Shown: positions 39,201 to 46,871 of the stretch, in pieces
How the letters are laid out: each line of letters starts with the position of its first letter
How positions within the stretch are numbered: the first letter of the stretch is position 1
NCBI GenBank assembly: GCA_963846775.1
Contig: CAWJXB010000006.1
Span: forward strand, 1,984,001-2,048,000
Source of the DNA: CAVYXA01 sp963846775
GTDB taxonomy: Bacteria > Verrucomicrobiota > Verrucomicrobiia > Chthoniobacterales > UBA10450
Direction of reading: 5' to 3'
DNA: 64,000 nucleotides
Notes under the pieces: generated by a model
Databases searched by the model: none
Seen by the model: the letters and a program-made list of their open reading frames with translations, nothing else
Told to the model about the DNA's origin: nothing
Program-made: the position numbers and the translations under genes

Positions 39201-39973
39201 TCCCAGTCGCGCTGACCATCGCCGGGTCGGACAGCAGCGCCGGCGCGGGGCTCCAGGCGGATCTCAAAACTTTTGCCGCGCTCGGCGTTTACGGATTAAC
39301 CGCGGTGACGTGCGTCGTCGCGGAGGTTCCGGGAAAAATCTCGCGCATTGAACCGGTCGGCGCGCAAATGGTGCGCGCGCAAATCGACGTGCTGGCAAAG
39401 AATTTTCCAATCGCAGCGACCAAGACTGGCCTGCTTTATTCCGCGGAGGTTATCAGAGTCGTCGCCGATGTGATGACCGCGCGAGCCTCTGGCGCGCTTG
39501 TGATTGATCCCGTCATCACCGCAACGAGCGGCCAAGCGCTTCTCAAACCCACTGCGATCAACGCCTACGAAAAATATCTCTTCCCTCTCGCGACCCTCAT
39601 CACTCCGAACCTGGATGAAGCGGTAAAACTCCTCGGCCAAACAATTCGGGATCGACCGTCGATGGAAAAAGCCGCGCGCGCGCTCGCCCAAAAATACGGA
39701 GTGTCGATCCTGCTCAAAGGCGGACATCTCGCCGGAGCTCGAGCCATCGATCTCCTGTGCGTCGATGGAAAGATCACCGAATTCGCCGCGCCATTTGTTC
39801 GCGGGGTCGCGACCCATGGGACGGGCTGTACCTATTCCGCCGCGATCACCGCCGGCCTCGCCTCAGGCCTTTCCCTCAAAGAAGCGATCAAGCGCGCAAA
39901 GAAATTTGTGACCGCTTCGATTCGTAATCATTTCAGATGGGGCAAGCTTCACGCCCTCAATCATTCGGTTTGA
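39158..39973 (+). CDS. thiD: Hydroxymethylpyrimidine/phosphomethylpyrimidine kinase
   Basis: ThiD phosphorylates HMP and HMP-P for thiamine synthesis. The conserved start PVALTIAGSDSSAGAGLQAD appears only from residue 16. The active-site block ATHGTGCTYSAAITAGLA is intact, and the enzyme is 271 residues long. The first 15 residues (MGKQDNRRSQSAATV) come from a family-2 palindromic repeat. No alternative start codon lies between the repeat and the conserved region, so translation has to begin inside the repeat. Confidence 0.93.
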   Translation: MGKQDNRRSQSAATVPVALTIAGSDSSAGAGLQADLKTFAALGVYGLTAVTCVVAEVPGKISRIEPVGAQMVRAQIDVLAKNFPIAATKTGLLYSAEVIRVVADVMTARASGALVIDPVITATSGQALLKPTAINAYEKYLFPLATLITPNLDEAVKLLGQTIRDRPSMEKAARALAQKYGVSILLKGGHLAGARAIDLLCVDGKITEFAAPFVRGVATHGTGCTYSAAITAGLASGLSLKEAIKRAKKFVTASIRNHFRWGKLHALNHSV

Positions 39974-40040
39974 ATTGGTAGGACGACGATCGGGCACATC
40001 CGATGTTAACAAGTCGGATAACCGATGGAAGCCTTCCGTG

Positions 40041-40111
40041 TGTAGCGGCGCTCTATGAGCATCGCCGTTTTGGGCGAGCAAGTTTGCGACGGTCACAGAC
40101 CGCCGCGACAG
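40041..40111. repeat. Family-2 repeat, copy 3
   Basis: TGTAGCGGCGCTCTATGAGC is followed by ATCGCCGTTTTGGGCGAG and GACGGTCACAGACCGCCGCG. This copy is in the convergent gap between thiD and rnc. Nearby, TTTGGGATTTGGAACCTGGG (40182-40201) belongs to a further short repeat type that also occurs at 61650-61789. Confidence 0.7.
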
Positions 40112-40203
40112 AGCGACATGGCGATGGAAGATTCCGACGGCTCGATCCCTTGGAATTTGACGATTGAAGTTTCCTTGGGCTTTGGGATTTGGAACCTGGG
40201 ATT

Positions 40204-40890
40204 TTACTTCTTCTCCCATTTCTTTAACTCCATCGCTTCAAGCGCCGCCGCGGTTTCCGCCTGTTTTTTGCTCCGGCCGCTCCCGCTCCCCAAAACCATA
40301 CCTTCCCAAACCGCCTGGACCACGAAGGTCTTTGCGTGTTCCGGCCCGCTCTGCGAGATCAGTTCGTAAACTGGACTGCGCGGCGAAATGCTTTGGAGCA
40401 ATTCCTGCAAATGTCCCTTGGGATTAATGTCAACCGGTTCTTCCGTGATCTGCTCCAGATCGGGACGCGCTTGCTCGAGGATAAACTTCTTCGCTGTTTC
40501 CAGATCGCTATCGAGATAAATCGCGCCGATTAGCGCCTCGAACGCGTCGGCCAACGTCGATGGCCGCTCGCGGCCGCCGCTACTCTCCTCGCCCCGTCCC
40601 ATTAAAAGGTAGCGCCCCAAATCGAGCGCCATTGCGTGCGTCTTGAGTGTGTCGCGCGAAACCAGACGCGAACGCAATTTCGTTAACCGACCTTCCGGTT
40701 CGCTCCGGAAATGATGATAAAGATATTCCGTGATGACCAACTGAAGGACCGCGTCTCCCAAAAATTCCAAACGCTGGTTATCAAAATGGTTTCGCTGCGT
40801 CTCGTGGGCCAGGCTCGGATGCGTCAACGCCTCCGCCAGCAAAAGCGAATTGCGAAATTTATAACCGATACGTTCTTCGAGCGGACTCAC
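40204..40890 (-). CDS. rnc: Ribonuclease III
   Basis: RNase III cuts double-stranded RNA in rRNA processing and antisense control. The nuclease signature NQRLEFLGDAVLQLV and the second metal-site block STLADAFEALIGAIYLD are present. A C-terminal dsRNA-binding domain follows (NPKGHLQELLQ ... KTFVVQAVWEGMVLGSGSGR). The GTG before SPLEERIGYKFRN gives 228 residues, the usual length. A TTG 13 codons earlier is possible, but that added stretch (RDSSDWLRITK) reads from a sequence resembling the GAGCGAAGCGAAG repeats. Confidence 0.93.
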   Translation of the reverse strand: MSPLEERIGYKFRNSLLLAEALTHPSLAHETQRNHFDNQRLEFLGDAVLQLVITEYLYHHFRSEPEGRLTKLRSRLVSRDTLKTHAMALDLGRYLLMGRGEESSGGRERPSTLADAFEALIGAIYLDSDLETAKKFILEQARPDLEQITEEPVDINPKGHLQELLQSISPRSPVYELISQSGPEHAKTFVVQAVWEGMVLGSGSGRSKKQAETAAALEAMELKKWEKK

Positions 40891-41029
40891 TTGCTTTGTT
40901 ATTCTGAGCCAATCCGAAGAATCTCTCAATATTCATCGCGGAACTGCCGATTCTGGGTCGACCACGCGCGACGCCCGCGCACCGGCTTTCTTGCCTTGAG
41001 TGCAATCCTAGAGCGATTTAAGGAAACCT

Positions 41030-41253
41030 GTAGCCGCCCGAAGCGCCGTGGGCGCGATAGATATTAGCCCCGGGGCGTGAGCCCGGGGGAAAGGCGTCTC
41101 CAAACCAATCAGCCCCGGCAGGGGCGACAGAGTGCGCCGAAGCGCGTCGTCACTCCTTCCGCCCCTTCCGGGGCTTGTTCGAATGAATCGAGAAACCCCG
41201 GGCTTGCGCCCGGGGCTACATTCTTCCGCGCCTACGGCGCTTTCTGCGGCTAC
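41030..41253. repeat. Nested palindromic repeats
   Basis: The stretch between rnc and the S41 protease has no gene. An outer inverted repeat GTAGCCGCCCGAAGCGCCGT / ACGGCGCTTTCTGCGGCTAC encloses a second one, TAGCCCCGGGGCGTGAGCCC / GGGCTTGCGCCCGGGGCTA. That in turn encloses AGCCCCGGCAGGGGCG / CGCCCCTTCCGGGGCT. Three palindrome families are stacked one inside another. Confidence 0.8.
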
Positions 41254-41271
41254 GCCATTATTTAAACTGCT

Positions 41272-42336
41272 CTACCGCTTTTGATACACCTCGAGCGATG
41301 TGACCAGATCGAGCGCGCGCTGCAACACCACATCGTGCAGGGCGGTCTTCTCTGGACGCTCCCGCCGGCGTTGCGCCACTTCGGCTGCATCCAATTCGGG
41401 ATTCGTGCCCGCGAGCAGCGCGGCCTCATTCATGTGCGGTCGCTCCGATTCGTACACGAACGGCTCCATTCCTTTCTCGGCGCTGCGCTGGAAAATCTGG
41501 CGCTTATCCACCATCGACATCTCCACCGGCAGATCCGGACTGACCCCGTCCGGAAACAATGGCCGCTCTCCAGGCACGAACGCCTCCGCCACGGCCACCC
41601 GCAAAATCTTTCCGCTCGGCAAAGGCAAATCCGAATATTCAACGGCGCGCCCGGCGGTTGTTTGACCAATGATCAGACCTTTTTCGTAAATGCGAAGCGC
41701 GCCGGCCAGCGCTTCCGCAGCCCCGCTGGTGCTGCCATCGGCCAGCACCGTGATCAACCCTTGAAACACCGGCTCGCGATCGGACGCGAACACCCGCTCC
41801 TGACGCGCGTCCGGTTTTCGCAAGCTGAAAAGCGGTTTGCCCTTCGGGGAAAATCGTTTGGCAAATTCCGCTGCCGCCGCGAAATCGTCTGGCGAACTGC
41901 TGGCGCGAAGATCGATAATCATCGCATCCACTTTTTTCGAAGCGAAGTCGGCGAGCGCTTTGTCCATCCCCTGGAGATTTGCTGTATTGAACGTCCCGAG
42001 ACGCAGATAACCAACATGCCCATCAAGAACCTCACTGTAAAATGAAGTAGCCGGCTCCGGCCCCGCCAAACCGGGGCTCTCCCGATTCGGCAATATCATC
42101 GCACCGTGTGACAGTCGCGTAAGTAATCCCTCGACCGTGGCACGATTCAATTCGACGTCGCTGAGCGCCTGTGGATTGACGAAATTGCTCTTGAGCAGCG
42201 AAAGGATCGCCTGAAGATCAGCCGGGCTTAACGAGTCGATCTTTGCCTCAGTCTTCGGCGATGGCGCAGACGATTGCGAAAAGACGCTGGCCGTAATCGA
42301 AACGGCGATAAACCCCACCCAGAAGAATCGTAACAT
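41272..42336 (-). CDS. Exported S41-family (C-terminal processing) protease-like protein
   Basis: The 354-residue protein has a signal peptide (FFWVGFIAVSITASVFSQ) and the tail-specific protease core (VGYLRLGTFNTANLQGMDKAL, DAMIIDLRASSSPDDFAAA). The nucleophile serine is probably in VLADGSTSGAAEALAGAL. The position expected to hold the catalytic lysine reads IIGQTTAGRAVEY, where GKTFGK-type motifs are normal, so Arg replaces Lys. No PDZ domain is evident. It may be inactive or have altered chemistry. Its start overlaps the extended tail of purD. Confidence 0.8.
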   Translation of the reverse strand: MLRFFWVGFIAVSITASVFSQSSAPSPKTEAKIDSLSPADLQAILSLLKSNFVNPQALSDVELNRATVEGLLTRLSHGAMILPNRESPGLAGPEPATSFYSEVLDGHVGYLRLGTFNTANLQGMDKALADFASKKVDAMIIDLRASSSPDDFAAAAEFAKRFSPKGKPLFSLRKPDARQERVFASDREPVFQGLITVLADGSTSGAAEALAGALRIYEKGLIIGQTTAGRAVEYSDLPLPSGKILRVAVAEAFVPGERPLFPDGVSPDLPVEMSMVDKRQIFQRSAEKGMEPFVYESERPHMNEAALLAGTNPELDAAEVAQRRRERPEKTALHDVVLQRALDLVTSLEVYQKR

Positions 42337-43825
42337 GAGAGATGTCGATCTTAGCCGGATTTCGCAATTGCTCAACGCGTTGCGTCACTCCGCTGTAGGG
42401 GAAGTTGACAGCTTCCCGTTTGGCTGCGTTGAGACGTGTTGACCCAAAACGAAGCCACGAGGGAAACTGCTCGCCGCGCCGTAGGCATGGCGAAGGCGGG
42501 TCAGTTTCCCCTACAGCCATCGGCAGGCTGCGACCGCCGGGCGCGCCGAGCGCAATATCATGTCTATAATGGCACCCATCGAAATGAATCCGTGAAACGG
42601 CTTCATAGGCACGGGCGCGGGCAGCGCCGATTGTCGATCCAAGCGCGGTGACGGCAAGAACACGTCCGCCTGCGGTCACAATCCCGCCATTTTCGCGGCG
42701 CGTTCCGGCATGAAAAATTTGCACGTCCTCCAGTTTCGCTGCATCATCTAAACCCGAAATCGGTTTGCCGGTCTCGTATTTTTCCGGGTAACCGCCCGAG
42801 GCCAACACGACCGTGACAGCGGGGCGCTGGTCCCATTCCGCGGAACACCTGTCGATCCCTCGCTCGCGATGGCTGTCGGAGTTGCCGTCGATGGTAGCTT
42901 CCAGGAGCGGCAGCAGATCCGATTTCAGCCGGGGCAAAATCGCCTGTGTCTCTGGATCACCGAATCGGCAGTTAAATTCGAGGACGCGCGCGCCTTTCTC
43001 GGTGATCATCAGCCCGGGGAAAAGCAGGCCGCGAAAATCGATTTCGCGCTCGCGCAAGCCACGGAGCAACGGCTCCATTATTTCGGCGCGGAACTGAGCA
43101 TCCAGTTTCGAGCTCCAGTTGTTAGCTGGACTGACCGCGCCCATCCCGCCGGTATTTGGGCCGCGATCCCCATCAAAAACGCGCTTGTGATCGCGCGCTG
43201 TTTCCAGCAGCAGATAATTTTTTCCGTCAACCAGCGCATGTAACGAACATTCCGAGCCGCGCAGAAATTCCTCGACGACAATGCGCCGGCCGGCTTCACC
43301 GAATCGGCCGCGGTCCATCATTTCCTCGATTGTCGATCTCGCCGCCGCCAGGTCGGGCGCGATAATCACGCCTTTGCCTAGGGCGAGTCCATCGGCCTTG
43401 ATCACGACCGGAAATTGAAGCTCTTCACAATAGCGCGAAGCTTCAGCGCTCTGGGAAAACGTTCGGGCCCGCGCCGTGGGAATTTTTTGCGCGTCCATTA
43501 GTTCCTTGGCAAAAATCTTCGACGACTCGAGCCGCGCCGCTGCTTTGGCTGGCCCAAACACGCGCAGTTCCTCCGCCTGAAAAAGATCGACAATTCCGGC
43601 GGCAAGAGGGTCGTCCGGGCCGACAACGGTCAGGTCCATCCGATTTTCCTTCGCGAATCGAGCCAGTCCCAGAAGATCGGCCGCGTTGATCGCGACGTTC
43701 TCGCCCAGCACCTGCGTCCCCGCGTTCCCCGGCGCGCAAAAAATTTGATCAACCGCGGGCGATTGCTTCAGCTTCCAGGCGAGAGTGTGCTCGCGGCCGC
43801 CACTCCCAATAATCAGAACCTTCAT
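42248..43825 (-). CDS. purD: Phosphoribosylamine-glycine ligase, with repeat-derived C-terminal extension
   Basis: PurD (GAR synthetase) ligates glycine to phosphoribosylamine in purine synthesis. MKVLIIGSGGREHTLAWKLK and the ATP-grasp blocks (VVIKADGLALGKGVIIA, LEFNCRFGDPETQAILPRL) are intact to the normal end YEAVSRIHFDGCHYRHDI. After that the frame continues for about 100 more residues (ETDPPSPCLRRGEQFPSW and beyond) through a family-3 repeat, making 525 residues instead of about 425. The usual stop was evidently lost by insertion. The tail overlaps the start of the S41 protease gene by about 90 bp. Confidence 0.93.
   Translation of the reverse strand: MKVLIIGSGGREHTLAWKLKQSPAVDQIFCAPGNAGTQVLGENVAINAADLLGLARFAKENRMDLTVVGPDDPLAAGIVDLFQAEELRVFGPAKAAARLESSKIFAKELMDAQKIPTARARTFSQSAEASRYCEELQFPVVIKADGLALGKGVIIAPDLAAARSTIEEMMDRGRFGEAGRRIVVEEFLRGSECSLHALVDGKNYLLLETARDHKRVFDGDRGPNTGGMGAVSPANNWSSKLDAQFRAEIMEPLLRGLREREIDFRGLLFPGLMITEKGARVLEFNCRFGDPETQAILPRLKSDLLPLLEATIDGNSDSHRERGIDRCSAEWDQRPAVTVVLASGGYPEKYETGKPISGLDDAAKLEDVQIFHAGTRRENGGIVTAGGRVLAVTALGSTIGAARARAYEAVSRIHFDGCHYRHDIALGAPGGRSLPMAVGETDPPSPCLRRGEQFPSWLRFGSTRLNAAKREAVNFPYSGVTQRVEQLRNPAKIDISHVTILLGGVYRRFDYGQRLFAIVCAIAED
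42392..42516. repeat. Family-3 repeat, copy 2 (inside the purD reading frame)
   Basis: Ends are CTGTAGGGGAAGTTGACAGC and GTCAGTTTCCCCTACAG, a near-perfect inverted pair. The core GAAACTGCTCGCCGCGCCGT is shared with the copies at 18339-18433 and 49776-49872. This copy has an extra segment (GTTTGGCTGCGTTGAGACG) in the left half. It is read by purD as a C-terminal extension. Confidence 0.85.
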
Positions 43826-43836
43826 CGCGCCACGAT

Positions 43837-44694
43837 CTACTCCGTGATCAACGCGCGCAACGTTTTCAAATTCTCCGTGTCTTCGCTGAGGTCTTTGCCT
43901 TTTGGCGTTTCCAGCACTTTGGGAATTTTGCGAAACCGGCGGTCGCGCATGATGAAGCGAAAGGCGGCCAGACCAATCTTGCCTTTGCCGATGTGTTGGT
44001 GTCGATCCACGCGAGAGCCGCGCGGCGTTTTGGAATCGTTCACGTGAATCGCAGCGAGTCTGTCCAGGCCGATCACGCGATCGAATTCGCCGAACGTTTT
44101 CTTGGCTCCCGATTCGCTGCCGATGTCGTATCCAGCGGCAAACACGTGTGCGGTATCGAGACAAACACAAAGTCGCTCCGGCTCGCGCACATGGTGGATG
44201 ATCCAGGCGAGATGCTCGAACTTGTCTCCGAGACACGAGCCTTGTCCGGCGGTTGTCTCCAGCGCGATTTTTGTTTTCGCCTTTGGGATTTTCGCAAGCA
44301 CGCGATCGATTGATTTTGCAATTTTCTCGAGCCCGACGTCTTCGCCCGCGCCGAGATGCGCGCCCGGATGAAGAACGAGAAACGGGAGCTCGAGCTGATC
44401 AGCTCGCGTGAGTTCTTCGGCAAGCGCGCGCAGCGAATTGGCATGGAACTGCGGATTGGTCGCCGCGAGATTAATAAGATAATTCGCGTGGGCGAAGATC
44501 GACCATAGCTCGCCCCGCTGAACGTGATTCCGAAACGCGCGAATCTCCTCGCACGTAAGCGGTCGCGCGAACCACTGCATATTGTTCTTCACAAACATCT
44601 GCGCGGCCGTGCAATCGATCGATCGCGCCCGTTCAATCGCCCGGTGCACACCGCCACCGATCGACATATGTGCGCCGAGCAGAAGCTTGGACAT
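43837..44694 (-). CDS. nfo: Endonuclease IV
   Basis: Nfo is a zinc-dependent AP endonuclease that incises DNA at abasic sites in base-excision repair. The TIM-barrel family signatures are LGAHMSIGGGVHRAIERA, FLVLHPGAHLGAG, IALETTAGQGSCLGDKFE and CLDTAHVFAAGYD, with HVNDSKTPRGSRVDRHQHIGKG near the end; these supply the metal-binding histidines, aspartates and glutamates. Length of 285 residues is normal. It ends 11 bp before purD. Confidence 0.96.
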   Translation of the reverse strand: MSKLLLGAHMSIGGGVHRAIERARSIDCTAAQMFVKNNMQWFARPLTCEEIRAFRNHVQRGELWSIFAHANYLINLAATNPQFHANSLRALAEELTRADQLELPFLVLHPGAHLGAGEDVGLEKIAKSIDRVLAKIPKAKTKIALETTAGQGSCLGDKFEHLAWIIHHVREPERLCVCLDTAHVFAAGYDIGSESGAKKTFGEFDRVIGLDRLAAIHVNDSKTPRGSRVDRHQHIGKGKIGLAAFRFIMRDRRFRKIPKVLETPKGKDLSEDTENLKTLRALITE

Positions 44695-44727
44695 TTGCGA
44701 GAGGGCTGGCTCCGCCGAACCCGAACC

Positions 44728-45087
44728 TCAGTACGGAATACGCACGCGAGGGTCGCCCGGATCAAAATCCTTCATGTTGCGTGTAACCAGGATACAGCCC
44801 TCGCAATCGGCCGTCGCTAGAATCACCGCGTCCGGCAGTTTTAGCCCTGAACGCTTCCGCTCCTCCACCGCTTTTTGAGCGATCCGCGGCGTGAGATCCA
44901 CCCGATGCAGCGATCGGAAAAGCAATTTCGCGGATGCTTCTTCTTCTTCGGTGTCTGCGCCACACATTACTTCCATCCACGAGATGATGGAATACAGCGG
45001 CTCGCTATATTTGTTGATCTCTTCTTTTGCCGTGATGATTCCTTGAAGGTAATCGATCAGAATCACACTATCGATTACGGCTTTCAT
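44728..45087 (-). CDS. vapC: PIN-domain ribonuclease toxin
   Basis: The 119-residue protein is a VapC-type toxin, an RNase of the PIN fold held inactive by its antitoxin. Acidic metal ligands are seen in AVIDSVILIDYLQG, ISWMEVMCG, KLPDAVILATADCEG and NMKDFDPGD. Its ATG overlaps the TGA of the antitoxin gene (ATGA), the standard coupling for such a pair. The target RNA cannot be told from sequence. Confidence 0.88.
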   Translation of the reverse strand: MKAVIDSVILIDYLQGIITAKEEINKYSEPLYSIISWMEVMCGADTEEEEASAKLLFRSLHRVDLTPRIAQKAVEERKRSGLKLPDAVILATADCEGCILVTRNMKDFDPGDPRVRIPY

Positions 45088-45299
45088 CGCTGCCACTCGC
45101 GCCGCAGTTTTTCCACGAACTTTTTGCTGTCTCGCCTGCCCCAGGCCCCGAAGGCGTTTTCTCGGCCGCCTGTGTGTTGATGCGCGAGCATCTCGGCCAA
45201 AGCTCTCCTAATTGCCTCTGCTCTGGAAATTCGCTGCGTTTTACACAATTCGGCGAGAGCATTGAGTTGATCCTCGGGCAGATCGATGATCGTTCTCAT
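45084..45299 (-). CDS. vapB: Ribbon-helix-helix antitoxin
   Basis: The 71-residue protein has a CopG/Arc-type DNA-binding start (MRTIIDLPEDQLNALAELCK then RISRAEAIRRALAEML) and a basic, flexible C-terminal half (FVEKLRREWQR) likely to cover the toxin. It probably represses its own operon. It is the upstream member of a two-gene toxin-antitoxin unit. Confidence 0.88.
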   Translation of the reverse strand: MRTIIDLPEDQLNALAELCKTQRISRAEAIRRALAEMLAHQHTGGRENAFGAWGRRDSKKFVEKLRREWQR

Positions 45300-45384
45300 G
45301 ATAACGTCATCATATATCAGTTTTCGAGCCTGTAAAGCAACCGTCTTGGAAAAAGAACACGATTGGCAGCGTGATCCAACAGCT

Positions 45385-46704
45385 TTATTTCCTGAACTTT
45401 TCCTCGATCAGCCGATTCAAATGCTCCGCGATCGGCGGTTGATCGAGGCGTTGGATCACTTCGTTGAGAAAACCGGTGACGATCAGCCGTTGGGCGGCTT
45501 TGGTCGTGATGCCCCGGGAACGAAGATAAAAGAGCTCATCTTCATCAATCTGGCCGCTTGTTGCACCGTGAGTGCAGCGGACGTTATCGGCCAGGATTTC
45601 GAGGCCGGGCATGGAGTTGGCCTCGGCTTCGTCGCTCAGGAGAAGATTTCGCACTTTCTGATAGGCATCAGTGAAATGCGCGTGCGGCTCGACCCGGATC
45701 AGGCCGCCGAAGGTGGTTCGGGCGCGATCATCCAGCGCGTTCTTGTAAAGCAGATCGCTGGCGGTGCGGGGCGAGATGTGGTCCTGCAAGGTCCGGGCGT
45801 CGAACTCCTGTTCGTCTTGCGCGACCGCGATAGCGAGTAGATCGCTGCGCCCGCCTTCGCCGAGCAAACGGCTCAGACTTTCAAAACGCGAGTAGCGCGA
45901 ACCGAGATGCAGATTCAGGCTCATGGCCGAGGCGTCATGATCGACAGTGGTCGTGTTCATTTGCAATGCGCGCACGTTCTCGCCCCAGTTTTGGGCGCAG
46001 ACGTATGTGATCTTTGCTCCCGGGCCGGCGATGAGATCGTTCACGCCACAGGCAAAACCCGGCGCGCGCCGCGAGCACGACCGAAAATGCTCGACCACGG
46101 TCACTTTGGCCAACTCATCGGTGACGAGAAGCAAATGCGGAAACACCGAGACGCCGTCACCCCGCAGCCAGTGAAAAATTTCGATTGGCTGTTCGATTTC
46201 GACACCCCGCGGCACGAAGAGGAACGTGCCCGATGAAACCAACGCCTGATGGAGCGCGGCGAATTTGGCGGAACCGAGCGTGGCCGGTTGCGACATGAAA
46301 TGTTTCCGAAAAAGATCGGCATGCTCGATCATGGCGCGTTCGAGCGGCTGAAAAATCACGCCCCGCTTTTTCAGCTGATCGGAAACGATCTCGCGCTCGA
46401 TCAATTGATCGCCGGCAAAAATCATTCGGCCGGCGAATTCATCCAGACCGCCCGAGTATTTCAACACGTTGAGCCGATCGTCTTCCGACATTTCGCCGCT
46501 GAATTTGAACGGCGCGAGATCTAGAAGACCGACCGTCGAGAATCGCCAGGCCTGGTCCTTCCGGGTAGGCATCGGCAGCGCCTCAAATCGTTCCCAGGCC
46601 GAATGCTGTTGATCGCGGAACCAATCGGGAAAATCGGGGCGCTCGGGCGGGCCATCGAGGATCGCGGCGCTCGGTTTCACTTCGGGCTGAGTCACTACGG
46701 TCAT
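45385..46704 (-). CDS. sufD: Fe-S cluster assembly protein SufD
   Basis: SufD pairs with SufB and the ATPase SufC as the scaffold that builds iron-sulfur clusters. The 439-residue protein has the beta-helix core with SSGTFLFVPRGVEIEQPIE, VVEHFRSCSRRAPGF and the C-terminal LEILADNVRCTHGATSGQID-type block with FYLRSRGITTKAAQRLIVTGF. The start at MTVVTQPE is preferred over an upstream ATG whose first 17 residues are not typical. sufB and sufC are not adjacent in this window, which ends the gene in a vapBC context. Confidence 0.9.
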   Translation of the reverse strand: MTVVTQPEVKPSAAILDGPPERPDFPDWFRDQQHSAWERFEALPMPTRKDQAWRFSTVGLLDLAPFKFSGEMSEDDRLNVLKYSGGLDEFAGRMIFAGDQLIEREIVSDQLKKRGVIFQPLERAMIEHADLFRKHFMSQPATLGSAKFAALHQALVSSGTFLFVPRGVEIEQPIEIFHWLRGDGVSVFPHLLLVTDELAKVTVVEHFRSCSRRAPGFACGVNDLIAGPGAKITYVCAQNWGENVRALQMNTTTVDHDASAMSLNLHLGSRYSRFESLSRLLGEGGRSDLLAIAVAQDEQEFDARTLQDHISPRTASDLLYKNALDDRARTTFGGLIRVEPHAHFTDAYQKVRNLLLSDEAEANSMPGLEILADNVRCTHGATSGQIDEDELFYLRSRGITTKAAQRLIVTGFLNEVIQRLDQPPIAEHLNRLIEEKFRK

Positions 46705-46782
46705 GTCAGATTTCTTCAAATTGGGTGGATGTTTACCATACTGAAAAATCGGCATTTACCAACCAACCGCGGATGGGAAATG

Positions 46783-46847
46783 TGGAGTGCGGCCATCCTG
46801 CGACGCTGGGACGGCTTTCAAAAGCGCGGACATGTCCGCGCACTCCA
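46783..46847. repeat. Inverted repeat GTGGAGTGCGG
   Basis: The arms TGGAGTGCGGCCATCCTGCG and GCGGACATGTCCGCGCACTCCA pair imperfectly over about 20 bp. It occupies the gap between sufD and pckG. The 3-bp difference between arms and the internal GCGGACATGTCCGC palindrome suggest an old insertion. Confidence 0.6.
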
Positions 46848-46871
46848 AAAGCACCGTCCGCCCCAAACCGA

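Noticed and set aside
42248..44236. A 662-residue open frame reaching upstream of purD
   Set aside because: The first 137 codons overlap nfo in another frame and look unlike protein; conserved PurD starts at MKVLIIGSGG (43825).
44728..45299. Phage or genomic-island marker around vapBC
   Set aside because: No integrase, att-like duplication or composition change was seen; toxin-antitoxin pairs occur widely in soil bacterial chromosomes.
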